Shown: positions 21,101 to 32,700 of the stretch, in pieces
Numbering within the stretch: position 1 is the first letter of the stretch
Layout: every line of letters begins with the position of its first letter
Origin: Phlebotomus papatasi
Lineage: Eukaryota > Arthropoda > Insecta > Diptera > Psychodidae
Reading direction: 5' to 3'
Assembly (NCBI RefSeq): GCF_024763615.1
Contig: NC_077224.1
Coordinates: 35,288,712-35,352,711 of the forward strand
DNA: 64,000 bases
Made by a program: the position numbers and the translations under genes
Notes under the pieces: model-generated
The model's input: the letters and a program-made list of their open reading frames with translations, nothing else
The model's database searches: none
Told to the model about the DNA's origin: nothing

Positions 21101-24100
21101 CGGAAGATTTTGGCAATTTTATGCCAAAAATCTAATAGGAATTTTTCTTAGAGGGCCTCTTAGACCAATTCATGTCAATAAATTTTCACAAATAAGCCTG
21201 AAAATAGTTATAAACCTATTTTAAAAGTCTTCAAATTTTGCGATGTCTTCTGTGACTGTATAGCATTCTGATAGGAAGTTCAGCCGGCGGTTTGGAGATG
21301 TTCACTGACCGTTTTCTTAACTAAAACAGCATATTTTGTTATCACTTTATCTCAATTTGTTCACATAATTGTGGAAAAAAGACTTTTCTAAACACACAAA
21401 ACATTGAAAATGTGATGTTTCAAAGAAACATTCAGAGTTGTGAAACACTCCTCAAAAGTACGTAGAGGTGGAACAAAATAGCCCACAAACAGCCTAAAAA
21501 TGGTTGACATCTTCTGGAGAACTTGAGTTTTGGTATTCTAGCAAAAGCTTTTCATGAATGCTGTCAGTCACTTTTCACTCCACATTCTGAGGGCTAATTT
21601 TTGAAACTCACTAGCACCCGTGAGCTCTTTAGTGACCGAGAAATATTGACTCGCATACTCCGCAGATTCTTGAATACGTGTAACAAGTACCTTGGGTTAT
21701 AAAGAAGTCGTTACGGAAGGATTTGAATCTGCGGGGTGTGCCGGTGTGCGAGTTGATTTCTTTCGGCCACTGAAGAGCTCGCGATGCGAGTGAGAGTTTC
21801 AAAAACTGGCCCTCTGATTATCGCAATTCTAGCAGCTGTGAAAAATCGGCCGTGAGATCTTCATTTTGATTTTCTCACTATGGTGAGAATATGACCAAAT
21901 CTTAGAATCACCCCCTGATCTCATCTTTGTAGAAGACAAAATAGCCCCTTCCTGCTGTAAAAATGTACTGCCCCCGATAACACACTCCCAGCATAGACCC
22001 ACAGCATGTACCATTATGGCTGCCGTTAAGCCCAGAGTTGTTCCTTTTCGGTGAAGGTTCAACATCTGCAAAAGGCAAATTGGCAAAAAGCAGTTAAAAA
22101 GATGTCGAGATTGTGTATTCCTAAGGGCTGTCGCATTAGCTACATCTCTGGTTTGTCTTCTGAGACATCTGATTTGATGACGGAGTACTACCGTGATTCT
22201 TCGATAGAGCTTGGTAGTGCATTAGCCGATGCTATTGCGAGGAGTCGTCGAGAGTGCTGGTGGTCGACTGTTGAGAGTCTCAATCTCACTCGAAGTACAG
22301 TTGTTTGAGGTAAGATGGGAGGAAACTATGAAACACTTCACGCTTAAGTACCTTGGAGTAACTCTCGATCGAACTCTCACATACAAGACCGACTACAGTA
22401 ATGTTAAAAACAAAGTCAAAACACGAAATAACTTCTGCGAAAACTTGTTAACGCTCAGTAGGGAGCTCAGTCAAACCTGATGCATACCTGCACTTGCCCT
22501 ATCTTTTTCCGTACGCAGCTAAAGTATGGGAGCTATGGGAGAGATCCATGGACGTTAAGCAAGTTGACGTCGCTCTGAACGATACCGCCTGTATTGTTAC
22601 ATCAGGAATTGCTCCACCACGGATGAGGTGAGGGGGCAAATCATCTCCAGTAAGGAGATGTCCAAAGTTCTTTCCGAACCAAAGCACCTTCTCCATGGTC
22701 ACAAAACAAGCTCTGTCAAACCATTTGACAAATCTCCGGAGGAGACCAGATTTAATATGTGGAAGGAAGACTTTCCAGAAGATTTTGCCGATCTAGGGGA
22801 AGGCCTTCCTCCTGGTGGTGACCAAAATAGCTCGATCGAATGTGACGTCCTGTGTGACTGTGGGGTAATCCCGGTAATCCAAACCACCCCCCACTTGTAC
22901 TTGTGTGTTTGTTAGTTATCCTTTGCTTCATGCGAAACATTAGATTTTATACAGTAAACTCTCGCTAATTCGGCTCTTTTAAGATCGCGCTACTTTTTAA
23001 TTCGGGCGGCTGTTAAATTCGAAAAAATTTCTTGACACTTTCAAGTTTGATTATGATTATCAAATGAAGCAAATATGCTCAAATTTGCCATGGTTTGTCT
23101 TAGTTTTGATGTGATTTCGTATTATTAAGGGATTTTCATGAAATTTACAGTATGTAAAATCAATATGTGTATGCAGATGAATAAAAAATCGTTGCATTTC
23201 AAATAATTTGACTCCCGAATTTCCCTCTAATTTGGGTGACATATCGGCCCCAAATGCCCGAATTTGAGAAAGTACTGTATCGGGAAGTCCGCTTGCCATT
23301 AACGTGGCCCGTTTCCGGGCGAGATATGTTTAATTTTAAGCCTTGACACGAATAATGAAATAAAGATGCATAATTCCGGACCTGCTGCGATTCTTCAAAT
23401 ACAATAAAATTCAAATTTAACTTATAATAGCAAAAATAGATTTTTCTCTGAAAAGAGTATCACCATGACCTCTGTGACTCTTTCAATATCTTTTTTTATT
23501 CAAACTCTGTTACACTTTTTTGACAATATTTTTTTGTGTTTGTAAAAGAAATTAATCACAATTTTTTATCTATAATTTTTGCAACTCTGTTAAATTTCCA
23601 TTGAGGTAGAAAGCAATAAAATCTCCTATTTCCTCTATCTTTAGGCTGGTGACGCTGCGAATTTCTACGACCAGCGACTGGGTCGTCGCCGTGTTGAGCA
23701 TCATGATCATGCGGTGGTGTCCGGGAGATTGGCTGGAGAGAATATGGTGGGCCTAAAGAAGCCCTACACGCATCAGAGTATGTTCTGGTCGGATTTGGGA
23801 TCGAATCTGGGCTATGAGGCAATTGGCCTGGTGGATTCGTCGCTGGAGACGGTGGGAGTTTTTGCGCGGGGTGACAAGGAGAATGGCACGACGAGTGTTG
23901 TAGAGGGTCAGGGTGATCCCAAGGAGGATTGCAAGCGTGGGGTGATTTTTTATGTGCGGGATAAGCGGATTGTGGGTGTACTTTTGTGGAATCTCTTCAA
24001 TCGCATCAATATTGCCAGGAAAGTGATTAATGAGGATGTTGATACAAGTGACTGGAATGAGGTGGCTAAACTTTTTCACATCTATGGCCACGAGGAAGAG

Positions 24101-24118
24101 TCCAGGGAATCTGAATGA
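18166..24118 (+). CDS. AIFM1: Apoptosis-inducing factor, mitochondrial (AIFM1)
   Basis: AIF is an FAD/NADH oxidoreductase of the mitochondrial intermembrane space, needed for respiratory-chain biogenesis and, when released, for caspase-independent death. Exons: 18166-18247, 18337-18512, 18629-19870 and 23645-24118 (TGA). Phases agree and give 657 residues (human 613). The N-terminus MPNLVKFGVKTCYYLQWRN is basic and suits a mitochondrial presequence. A membrane anchor LYWLLLAVIVLAGGAAVL is at about 146-163. The FAD-binding Rossmann motif LLIGGGTASFAAFRAI is at about 202-217, then MPYMRPPLSKE, and the NADH-binding motif IAIVGGGFLGSE at about 368-379. Exon 4 starts AGDAANFYD and contains SDLGSNLGYEAIG and IVGVLLWNLFNR. 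The intron-2 donor (AAG|GTTCAC) is weak but keeps the frame. Intron 3 (3.77 kb) holds transposon debris. AATAAA at 24166-24171 ends the transcript. Confidence 0.96.
20917..21068. repeat. Inverted repeat (hairpin) inside AIF intron 3
   Basis: ATCGTCGGTTGCGTCGCGTC...GTCGTATCTGCATTT is complementary to AAATGCAGATACGACAGAGG...ACGCAACCGATGAT, arms of about 40 bases. Probably the core of a MITE inserted in the LINE. Confidence 0.55.
21589..21814. mobile_element. 226-bp MITE with GAGGGC ends
   Basis: Left GAGGGCTAATTTTTGAAACTC and right GAGTTTCAAAAACTGGCCCTC are inverted, and internal arms around GAGCTCTT and ACTCGCA continue the fold. No TSD assigned. Confidence 0.55.
22952..23277. mobile_element. 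Pogo-like MITE, CAGTAAACTCTCGCTAATTCGG end
   Basis: TA, then CAGTAAACTCTCGCTAATTC at the left. The right end is GCCCGAATTTGAGAAAGTACTG followed by TA. Imperfect ends, no coding capacity. Confidence 0.5.
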
Positions 24119-24165
24119 AGGAGAGTGGAAGGGGAAATTGTTTTTGTATTCAACACAGCAATTAG

Positions 24166-24171
24166 AATAAA
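24166..24171 (+). terminator. AIF polyadenylation signal
   Basis: AATAAA 48 bases after the AIF stop and only 11 bases before the end of the oppositely oriented POGLUT2 coding region, so the AIF cleavage site must fall at or inside the other gene's 3' end. Confidence 0.6.
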
Positions 24172-24181
24172 ATTTCTGCAT

Positions 24182-25755
24182 TTATAGTTCATCCCGTGGG
24201 CTTTTTCTATCACAACTGCAATCTCTGGAATCTTCTGGTTGAGGGACTTTCTCCATTTCTGGAGTGACCTGGACGGGATGGGATCTGGTGAGGTGACTCC
24301 ATTGTTGGAATAGTCGAACGTAGTAGCAGAAAATGTGGCTCGGGAGGAGGTTTTCCCGGACAAATTCTCTGGCATTCTTTGCTATTTGTCTAACTTGGGA
24401 ATCATGAGATTTGGCCCATTGGATTCTACTGATGAGGTTGGACAGGTCTCTTCGGAAGGGAATGTAGTGAGTCATGGGCTTGAGTTGCCCGTAGAAGTGC
24501 TCGTAGTAGGGAGAATCTTGCTTGAAGACGACACTGTCGCCAGCCAAAAGGTAAGGAAATCGATAAGCAGCCACAGTTCCGTCCACATTGACTTGGTATT
24601 TGTAGTTGAAGAAGTCAAAGAAGGAAATCCGAGGACTCTTGGGACTGTATTTTTGCTCTTCGTCGCGGAAGAAAAAGAAATTTGTGATGCCAGCATCCAG
24701 GAGATCAGGATGTTTCCTGGACAAATCCACTAGCTTCAAACGCTCTCGATTGGCGTCTCTTCCTCTGAAGAATCCTCTGGGATCTTTTTCATCCCATTGC
24801 TTCTGGGCCTTCTGCACGGACAAAATGTCCAGGGAGACTCTTCTCATAGCTTCCAGGGAGGATTCCATGATGTCATACGTTGGCATGACAATGTCATGGG
24901 ATTCTGTGCTACCACACCAGGAAAAAATCGGCCAGGGTCCTGTAGTTCTGCTCTTACCTCCCTTGTGGCTCATTGGCCAATCTCCCAGATTGACAAAGAT
25001 CTCAATGTCTGGGAGATCTACCTTTCGCAGGATTGAAAGCAATGTGGCATCCATGAACATATTGAAGCCGACATGCTTACCAAAGCATCTCCTGAAGATC
25101 TCACCGGATTTCACGACGTACTGACAAATTGCCAGACTTCCTGGATTGTCATGTGTAAACTTTTCTATCATCTTCCTCTGGATGTGTGTGTAGTTAATGC
25201 TCGAGAACGTTGAGAGATCCTCCTCAATTTGTTCGTATTTCTCCTGACACTTCCATACACTCAGAAATTCCTCCAATTCCAGAGGACAGGAGCAGGTTTC
25301 TGGGAATATTGTTGATGGCAAGCGATAGGGGGATTGACCAACATGCAGATTCTGGTATTTGATATGCAAGGAAGCTGCTCTACACTCCTGAAAAATTCGA
25401 TACCGCACAACTATGCTTCCATCTCCTGAGTCAATTTGTTCAAGATGATACCGGCAGTTTTCACCATTCCTCTGACTTTTTGGCCTACCCACCAGCTGGA
25501 TATCCAACTCAATTCCCTGAGATTCTGTAGCACTGATTGAAAACATCAAATTAATAAAATTTAAGGGTAAAATATAATTTTTCCATTTTCGTACTTCTCG
25601 CCAGCATTGTTGACAAATTGGACAAAAAAGTATCTGACTGGCAGTGAACTTTCTCCCAAACCTGGTCCCCACACCACACTTTTCTCAAATTCAATGTCTA
25701 GTAAAGTAGCTGGGGGTACTAGGAACACTATCACAGAAACAAATATGAGATTCAT
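24182..25755 (-). CDS. POGLUT2: Protein O-glucosyltransferase 2/3-like (KDELC), ER-retained
   Basis: KDELC/POGLUT2-3 proteins are ER enzymes that add glucose to EGF repeats of secreted and Notch-type proteins. Two minus-strand exons: 25755-25595 and 25532-24182 (TAA), joined by a 62-bp intron (GTACGA...ATCAG), giving 503 residues (human POGLUT2 502). The start MNLIFVSVIVFLVPPATLL is a signal peptide. VVWGPGL, PVRYFFVQ and GDGSIVVRYRIF belong to the N-terminal filamin-like repeat, followed by CSCPL. The CAP10/GT90 glycosyltransferase domain spans about 150-440, with DIEIFVNLGDWPM, IFSWCGSTESHDIVMPTYD, FFRGRDANRERLKLV, FFNYKYQVNVDGTVAAYRFPYLLAGDSVVFKQDS and YYEHFYGQLKP (shown in pieces). The last four residues RDEL are an ER-retrieval signal. 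It converges with AIF. POGLUT2 versus POGLUT3 cannot be decided; insects usually have one such gene. Confidence 0.93.
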
Positions 25756-26233
25756 TGTGAATTAATTAAGTAAAATGGCTTAAGAAAAAGGAGCCAAAAA
25801 TGCCACGCTCGTCAAACATTTTTTGACGCATTCAGAAGGTCTACTGGGTATACACATCCCGGCCGGTAATTCGTACTGACTTCACAATCGTACTGATTAC
25901 ATACCCATACAGTATAGTTTTGAAAGGTAAGTACCAATTTCCACACTTGTTTTTACGTGAAAGATATACAAATTTAAATATATGTTCACGCACGAACGTG
26001 AAGTTAAAAAAAAAAACATAAAAATTCTAATCTCATAATTAATCATAATTTTCTATTTTCAAATCTTTTCTTATCAAAATTCAGTTGAAATTAGTATAAT
26101 TTGAAATCATTCCATTCTGCGCGCACTTCTTGAAATAATGTAGTTGAAAGGTTTCCTAGGGTATAAAACCCCTGCCGTCTCTGTTGTCTGTTCACTTTCT
26201 CATTTTTATCATACCGGCAGCGAAGAAGAAGTA
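25756..26233. other. POGLUT2 5' flank
   Basis: Intergenic sequence upstream of the POGLUT2 ATG. No gene seen. Confidence 0.35.
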
Positions 26234-26467
26234 CAGTAGACTCTCTCTCAATCGGGAATATGGGGCAAAATGTCATCCGGTTTAGCGATAGAATTGAGCT
26301 TCAAAGCCTTTGTAAATTCCACAAAAAACACTCAATTATAAAGAATCACAATAAAATAGGAAGAACTACAGCGAATTTGAGCAAATTACCTTCATAATTA
26401 AACGTAAAAATTGTCAACAAAATTTGTCGCCCGATTGAGAAAGAGCCGATTGAGCGAGAGTCTACTG
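26234..26467. mobile_element. Pogo-like MITE, CAGTAGACTCTC ends, TA-flanked
   Basis: 234-bp element: CAGTAGACTCTCTCTCAATC at the left, GATTGAGCGAGAGTCTACTG at the right, TA on both sides. Subterminal CGCCCGATTGAGAAAGAG also pairs with the left arm. Ends resemble those at 16358 and 22952. Confidence 0.7.
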
Positions 26468-26839
26468 TAGTGCATTTTTTAAAGTCAAGATTGTTAATTA
26501 ATTTATAAGTAAATTTAATAAAGTTAATAGTTAAGTGAACCAAGTGGTTTTGTGCCCTACAAAGTGGTGGACAAGGCGCTCATCACCAACAAGTATCCAG
26601 ATAAGAAGGAAAAATTTCTATCCAGCAAAGTGAGGTTAAGGAGACCTTTCCGGACACCTCCAATGAAGTATCACCGCAGAATTTAAAGCTACAAGAATTC
26701 TAAGATTCTTTATTTCACACCTCGAAAGGTCCCTAAGTTAGAGAGAGGAAAAATTTTTGATCCTCCCTCGCCAGATAGGGATTTAGACTTATATTTTCCC
26801 ACATTTTCCCTTTCATAGGTTTGTACAACATCGTACAAT

Positions 26840-27175
26840 CGGTGGCCGCCAAAATCCCGAAAGCCAAAATCCCGAACGCCAAAATTCCGAAAAGGACAAA
26901 ATGCCGAAAGCCAAAATCCCGAATGTTCAAAATCCTGAAAGGGATGAAATTATATGAGGGACAATGTTTAGAATAATTTTCCAAGACACAGAAGATTTCC
27001 CTTTGCCTCCAGAAAGCGCGAGTGCAATCGTGGGAGTAACTATGACACTTTTAAGAATTCGGGATTTTGGCTTTCGGGATTTAGGCCCATTCGGGATTTT
27101 GACTTTCGAGATTTTGGCTTTCGGGATTTTGGCTTTCGGGATTTTGGCTTTCGGGATTTTGACCGGGACCCCGTA
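26840..27175. mobile_element. Foldback/minisatellite element (family F), copy 1
   Basis: The left arm holds several CCAAAATCCCGAAAGCC units, then a unique core of about 150 bases (26945-27060; TTCCAAGACACAGAAGATTT and TTTGCCTCCAG). The right arm has the complementary unit GGCTTTCGGGATTTT repeated, ending GATTTTGACCGGGACCCC. The core and the ends recur at 39715-39977, and a related core at 50930-51010. It reads as an element with inverted minisatellite arms. ORFs across it are repeat translations. Confidence 0.65.
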
Positions 27176-27490
27176 CTATATATAATGAAGTAATACGTTG
27201 TATCTATACTCAAAAATACTATGTAAAAGAAATACCTTGTATATATCGAGTATAAACTTTGTATTTTTGGTTTAAAGTCCCTACAACTACCTGGAGGGAC
27301 CAAAATGCACAGTTTACATATCATACAAAGTATTTCCGTGTAGAAAAGATATAAAGTTTTCACATATATAATTTTATGAGTACTTGTCTTTCAAAAAAAC
27401 AAGTTCACTCATATACATAATATAAACCATGCATTTTTGCACTAAAGGTATATAGTTGTACGAAAACTCTGTATAAACTAGGTACTTGTA
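27176..27490. other. AT-rich spacer
   Basis: Loose repeats of GTATAAACTTTGTATTTTTG type around 27190-27480. No gene seen. Confidence 0.3.
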
Positions 27491-27707
27491 GGGGGAGGTG
27501 GGGCTACTTTGAGCTGTGGGGCTACATTGTTATACGATTTTTTCGCATATTTCCAATGGCAACTAGGTTTTAACTTGACGTAATTTGTATAGGCAAAATA
27601 ATTGTGGATCAAAATAAAATTATTGTAAGGTCCAGCTTAATTTAAAAATAGGCGAAAAAGTCGTATAACAATCTAGCCTCACAGCTCAAAGTAGCCCCAC
27701 CTCCCCC
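27491..27707. mobile_element. MITE family B relative (GGGGGAGGTGGGGCTAC ends)
   Basis: Left GGGGGAGGTGGGGCTACTTT, right AAGTAGCCCCACCTCCCCC, with a TA at the left flank. Internal pairs GTTATACGATTTTTTCG and CGAAAAAGTCGTATAAC fold. A sister subfamily of 1746-1943. Confidence 0.65.
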
Positions 27708-29759
27708 AATCTGGAAAAATCTCTCAACCCACACATTTGCACACACTCATTTATATGTGCACCCATGAGTATAAATGGTGGATAAACAAACTTTTCACCT
27801 TCACGTACCGTTTATATTTCCTATAATTGTTTTCTATAATTTTCGAAATTATAGAAGGATTTTATATTTTATTTAACCAGAGATAATGATTTAATAAATT
27901 TGATAATCACAAAGTATCGTGTGAAAAAAATTTTCCAAAAAACACTCACTGAATAGAATAAAAACGTGCATATTTTAGGTTTTCAAGGCCATTAATGTTA
28001 TCACTTGAATATTTTCTACAGATAATGCAGTATCACTGAAATCACTAATAATTTGTAACACATAAATTAGTAAACAGAATTCCAATCAAAAATATTTCTA
28101 CTACACATACTTGCTCTGTCGGTGTTCAAAGTGTTCAAGGTTCTTGAGATTCGTTCCGGAAACTACTCACATGCAATGTACATAACTTTCGCGTCTAGCT
28201 GAGCATCTTCGTGTGAGGGATTAATACGGAAAGAACATTTTTAGGGTATTGTTGACAATCACTGTTGAAATATCGTTCTGTGAAACAAGTGTAGGCCGTG
28301 TGAGGCCGTGCGTGTAGAAAATTCTGCGAGAAATGATAATGATGATTTTTGAGGATCAAATCATCAACCACATTATTAGACAGAGTGAGGTATTTCATTG
28401 AAAGTGTTACACAGAGATATTTCAGAATCTATCGAATATTTCCCATTTTTTGTGTGTTATCGTCCTATTTGTTTATTTTTCCCAAATTATTAAAAGATCG
28501 AGATTCTTTGCTGAGGTACATCATGTTTATGCCAAATCAATCAGTCTTGTTACATTTCCGGAACTATCATCGCATATGGATGACTTATCAGAAGATCTCT
28601 GTAATGGCCTCTACTAAGGATTACTCTACTATAGATACTTGGTAAAAATTTTCGTGTCTCACAGCGGTGCAAACAAAGCGAATAAAACTGCATGCAGGGC
28701 TAATGCGATGGGATGTTCAGAGATTAAGTGTGGGATTTGCAGGACTTTCAATCTCGAGAGTATCGAGAAGGAGGGATAACACGTCTTTGGAATCTATGAA
28801 AGAGATTTTCTCTAGGATATTCTCTAATAGTTGATGATGATGAGGAGAGGATGGATGATTTAAGTCTTTGCACAGACCCTTCTTTCTTCTTCAGAAAGAT
28901 ATTTTTATAGATATATGTATATTAAGAACTAAACCATCGATTCTTTCGGACTCAAATATATTTTAAAGCTTGTCCTAGTGGACAATACACCTATAGATCT
29001 CAAAGATATCCTATCCCTCCTCCTCTATACTCTGCTAGAGACTGACAAGGAAAGTCTTCCAACTCGAAATCGAGTCGGTCAATGGAACTTGGTATATCCT
29101 GCTATTTTGGACTTGGACCCAAGGAATTTATTAGTGATAGTCCTAAATTTCAGAGATTTTTTGTTCACCTTATGTGGCAAGATCAAAAATGAATTTTTCG
29201 TGTGAACTCAATGGCGAGAGACAGCAGCTTAGAATATTCTTCGTATCCCCCCAACTCCCCCCCCCCCCAAAAGTTGACCCTGGGAACTCAAATATGATCT
29301 TAATTTTTCCCAACGCCCTCCTTTCCTCTAAAAACGTTCATTACCATCTAACATATCTCAATGTGAACAGACTCCCATAGATCGTTCTAAAGATGTCTCA
29401 AAAAATATTTTTTGCGGAAAGGAGGGGGTGGGGAAGGGAATTAAGATTCAATTCAATTCAAAATCATACAAAATCTACTATGTATTTTATATGCGTATAC
29501 TAGTTTCGTACTAAGTATTATACACAGTATATATATACACTGAGTGTGTACACAGTAGATAGCCGGCCGGGATGTTCTAATAGTGCGCCTCCAAGTGGTG
29601 GAGATCGGAAGTTATGAAGTGTTGAAACGAGTGAAAGTTTTTTTTTATTGTTTGTGGTCCGAGAAAAAGGTGGAAGAAGCCCCCAAAAAGGCAGAAAAGT
29701 GGGTGAAAAGTGTGGTCAGAGGATAGTTTGAGAAGCCAAGGAGAGCCACAGGACAGAGA
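27708..29759. other. Intergenic / 5' flank and 5' UTR of the TMEM47-like gene
   Basis: No coding exon recognised. The last 200 bases before the ATG at 29760 are purine-rich and look like 5' UTR. GTATATATATACACT near 29527 could act as a TATA-like element, but this is a guess. Open frames at 28349 and 28978 lack family resemblance. Confidence 0.35.
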
Positions 29760-32700
29760 ATGTCGAATATTTACAATAGCACCAAAGATAGCAAACGAAG
29801 TATCCTACAATTGCACAATCAGCCTCTAAGTGGTTTCAGCTCCTTCGAAGGTGACGAAGATTTGGGCGATTTCAGTGAATTTGATAGGTATGTGGACAGG
29901 AAGTGCAATTTTTATTTTCATGGGATGCACCATCAGTAAATCTACTCTGTCTATTGCAGTGAATCAGTGACATTGGACTACTTTAAAGAGAGGTAAATCG
30001 GTGTCACAAATCTCACGGAGAGAAGTGGGAAAAAGCTCACTAACACAGTCAATTTGAGTCGCGGAGGCTGGCAAATGCCAAAAAGGAAAAATATTCATAT
30101 TGAGCTCAATTATTAATGGCTAAAAATAGATTGTTTGAAAGCATGCTGTATGCTCAATGATCATTCAATGTGGTCGCGGGATTCACGCGAGAGATTCTCA
30201 GGCGTCACGATGGGACTGAGAATTGAGAATCTTCCGCGTGTGAACCTGAAAAAAAAGCCGCAAAGAGTGTTTAAATTTTCCTGTGTAAGAGCTCTGTTCC
30301 TCCGGCTCTCCGTGAGTCCGTGATATTTCACCGGAAATCACGAGATCACACAAAAAAGTGCCACTAACAATGAGGCAATGCAGCAATTAACATGTGAAAA
30401 GCTGATTTTTTCTTTCATTTGCCGTGGAAGCTCGTTAATAGCATGAATATCTCTTTGTGGAGTGTGTTTTTGTTCTCTATCCCAAAAAAAAAAACCGTGT
30501 TTTTCAGCCAAAACTTCCGAGCAATTTGAGACGACTCTCATCAAATATCAACCAAGGCGCAATTTGTGAGATTTTCCCCACACAAAACGAAACCAATATA
30601 AACAATTCCCTCTTATCATTATAAGGACTTGAAAAAACAGTGATATCTGACACAAAAAGAAATTGCACAAAACAGAATCTGAGAAATAAAAAAAAGAGTG
30701 ATCAAGTGAAGCAGAATCTCAAGAGATTTCCACACAGAAGAAAAAAACCACGAGAATTGAGTAAGTTTCAATGGATTGCCTTTTTCACATTCTTCATGCA
30801 TGAATTACAATAGTTTTATTAGCGAGATGTTGATGTATATAGAAAATACAAATCCCACACGAAGGTGATGTCAGACGGAAGATGTTACTGTTGAAGGACA
30901 GTAGCTGTTACTGTTGGTGCTCATTGAAAATTCTCTCTAAAATTGATAATGGAGAAAAGCAGCAACTTCCTTTTTCTGACTTCACCTGAAACACCCCGAA
31001 GAAATCCACCGATGGCAATAAATCTCATCCACTTGTTCTTATCACTAACACCTTGTCAATATTTATTTGGAGGGACTTTGGATTGGGAAGCCAGAGCTGA
31101 GAGCACAATAGATTACAGAATGATGATTTCTTAAAAATGTGAAAACTAATTCATAAAAGCACAAAACGATCATGCAATGAGCAATTTGAAGATTTCTGCA
31201 CCACTTTCTGTCCTAGATAATGCTGAGTTTTTTGAATAAAAATTTTATGATTTAGGGTAAATTAAGCTAATTCAAAACCTGCTCCAAATGGAAATTTTTC
31301 GCTATTCCAAATGGAAACCTCACTGTTTTCATGATAAATACTGTACTAAATTATTATATTTATATATTTTCTACACCTCAGTTTCATTATTTAGTTAATT
31401 TTGCTCCAAATAAAGCGAAAATCCATTCATATTCACAAATTTTAATTTGTTAATTTCTCAGAAAAATTAAAAGTATTCCTTTTCACCATCGATTTTTTCA
31501 TCGATCGACCATGTTTTCCAATGAAAAACACAATAAGGTGACTGTTATTTATTCGTTTTGTTTAACATTTATGTCATATTTCTGGCTAATTTTAGTTAAA
31601 TTAAGTGCTAATCTTTATTGTTAACGGTATGTGAAGTTTTCAAATGAAGTAATTACCTATTTCGTGAACAAAAAGGGTTTTTTCTGAAGTGTCTGCAAAT
31701 GCTTCAATTGGAAACCCTGGAAATATGATTTTTTTTGGAGAGATTTTCTTATTGTTTTAGATAGGAAAGGAGAAAAGACCAGGAATAAGAACAAATCCTG
31801 CACTCAAGAGCAATTCAACAAGGTTTTGGAAGCCTTTCGTCGCGGTTTCACTTACACAGTTTATCTCCAATTAGAAATTTCCCTTGTCTCCATTTGGATT
31901 AATTTGTTTCCAATAGAAGCATTTTACACTCGCGTATTTTTCTTGTATTTAAGAAGTTTTCAAATTATATCTAAAGAATTTTTACTAAACAGTAACATTT
32001 TAGAAGAGTCAAAGAGCAAATTTATGTAATTCTCTTCAGAAAAAAATATGAACTTAATGTGTTGAATCTTCTGTCAAAGTTAAAACGTCTGAAAATGGTT
32101 TTGAATTAGGACATTTACCCTATTTCTCAAGCACAAAAAGAGAAAAATAAATGGAATTCCTTGATTTTGAGTTAGGGAAAAGTGAAACAGTTTCAGGAAC
32201 TATCTAAAACTTAATTGATTTTATGAAACTGTTCGAAGTGCTTGTGATTTAGTTAGATGCTATATCTAACGCAGCATTTATCGTTTACTGGTTCTCAACC
32301 GATTTAAACCAATTGATAAATCACTCAAAAAATACCTCAAAATAGTTTTAAGAATAGTAAAATTGATTTTAAACAAAAATTGTTTATCGGTTCATAACCG
32401 TTTCAACCAATTTATAAATCACTCGAAACATTGCCCAAAATAGTTGAAGAGTAATATTATTGAATGTCGGATAAAAATTAGTTATCGGTTATGAACCGGT
32501 AATGAAACGGTTTGTATCGATTCAAGCTTGTCAAGAATTCCAAGACCTTTCCAACGATCCCAAACACGATGCCATTCAGTTGAGAAATACTCTCTTTAGA
32601 GTCTTTTTATCCTTTAACCTTGAAAAACCTGCTTTATAAATGGCTCTACTCTACGATATTTTCGTATAAGGATGAATTGTCCGCCTAGGAAACCTCTAAA

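Larger units (their letters stand above)
20296..22915 (+). pseudogene. Decayed non-LTR (LINE) retrotransposon ORF2
   Basis: Endonuclease pieces: MNIEGLSTIKDLF...CDVVCLQETHGG near 20296-20400, and FVLGDLNCQNG followed by TLWGYGTMSTNTEALEEWF near 20600-20700 (family pattern LGDFNxHxxLWG). Reverse-transcriptase 3' pieces: TLKYLGVTLDRTLTYKTDY near 22345-22400 and VDVALNDTACIV followed by IAPPRMR near 22565-22630. A Cys motif like CDCG lies near 22852. Stops and frameshifts separate them, and two MITE-like hairpins sit in the middle. Typical of the Jockey/RTE-like retroposons of insects; clade not fixed. Confidence 0.65.
19871..23644. other. AIF intron 3, filled with transposon remnants
   Basis: Bounded by GTG|GTAAGT and TTTAG|GCTGGT. 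It holds a decayed non-LTR retrotransposon (20296-22915), hairpins at 20917-21068 and 21589-21814, and a pogo-like element at 22952-23277. The stretches 19900-20250 and 23280-23640 show nothing further. Confidence 0.75.

Noticed and set aside
24335..25124. Plus-strand ORFs of 132 and 172 codons
   Set aside because: They are antisense shadows of the POGLUT2 coding exon.
28349..28645. 98-codon plus-strand ORF
   Set aside because: No motif, no splice context, no resemblance to any family; likely chance.
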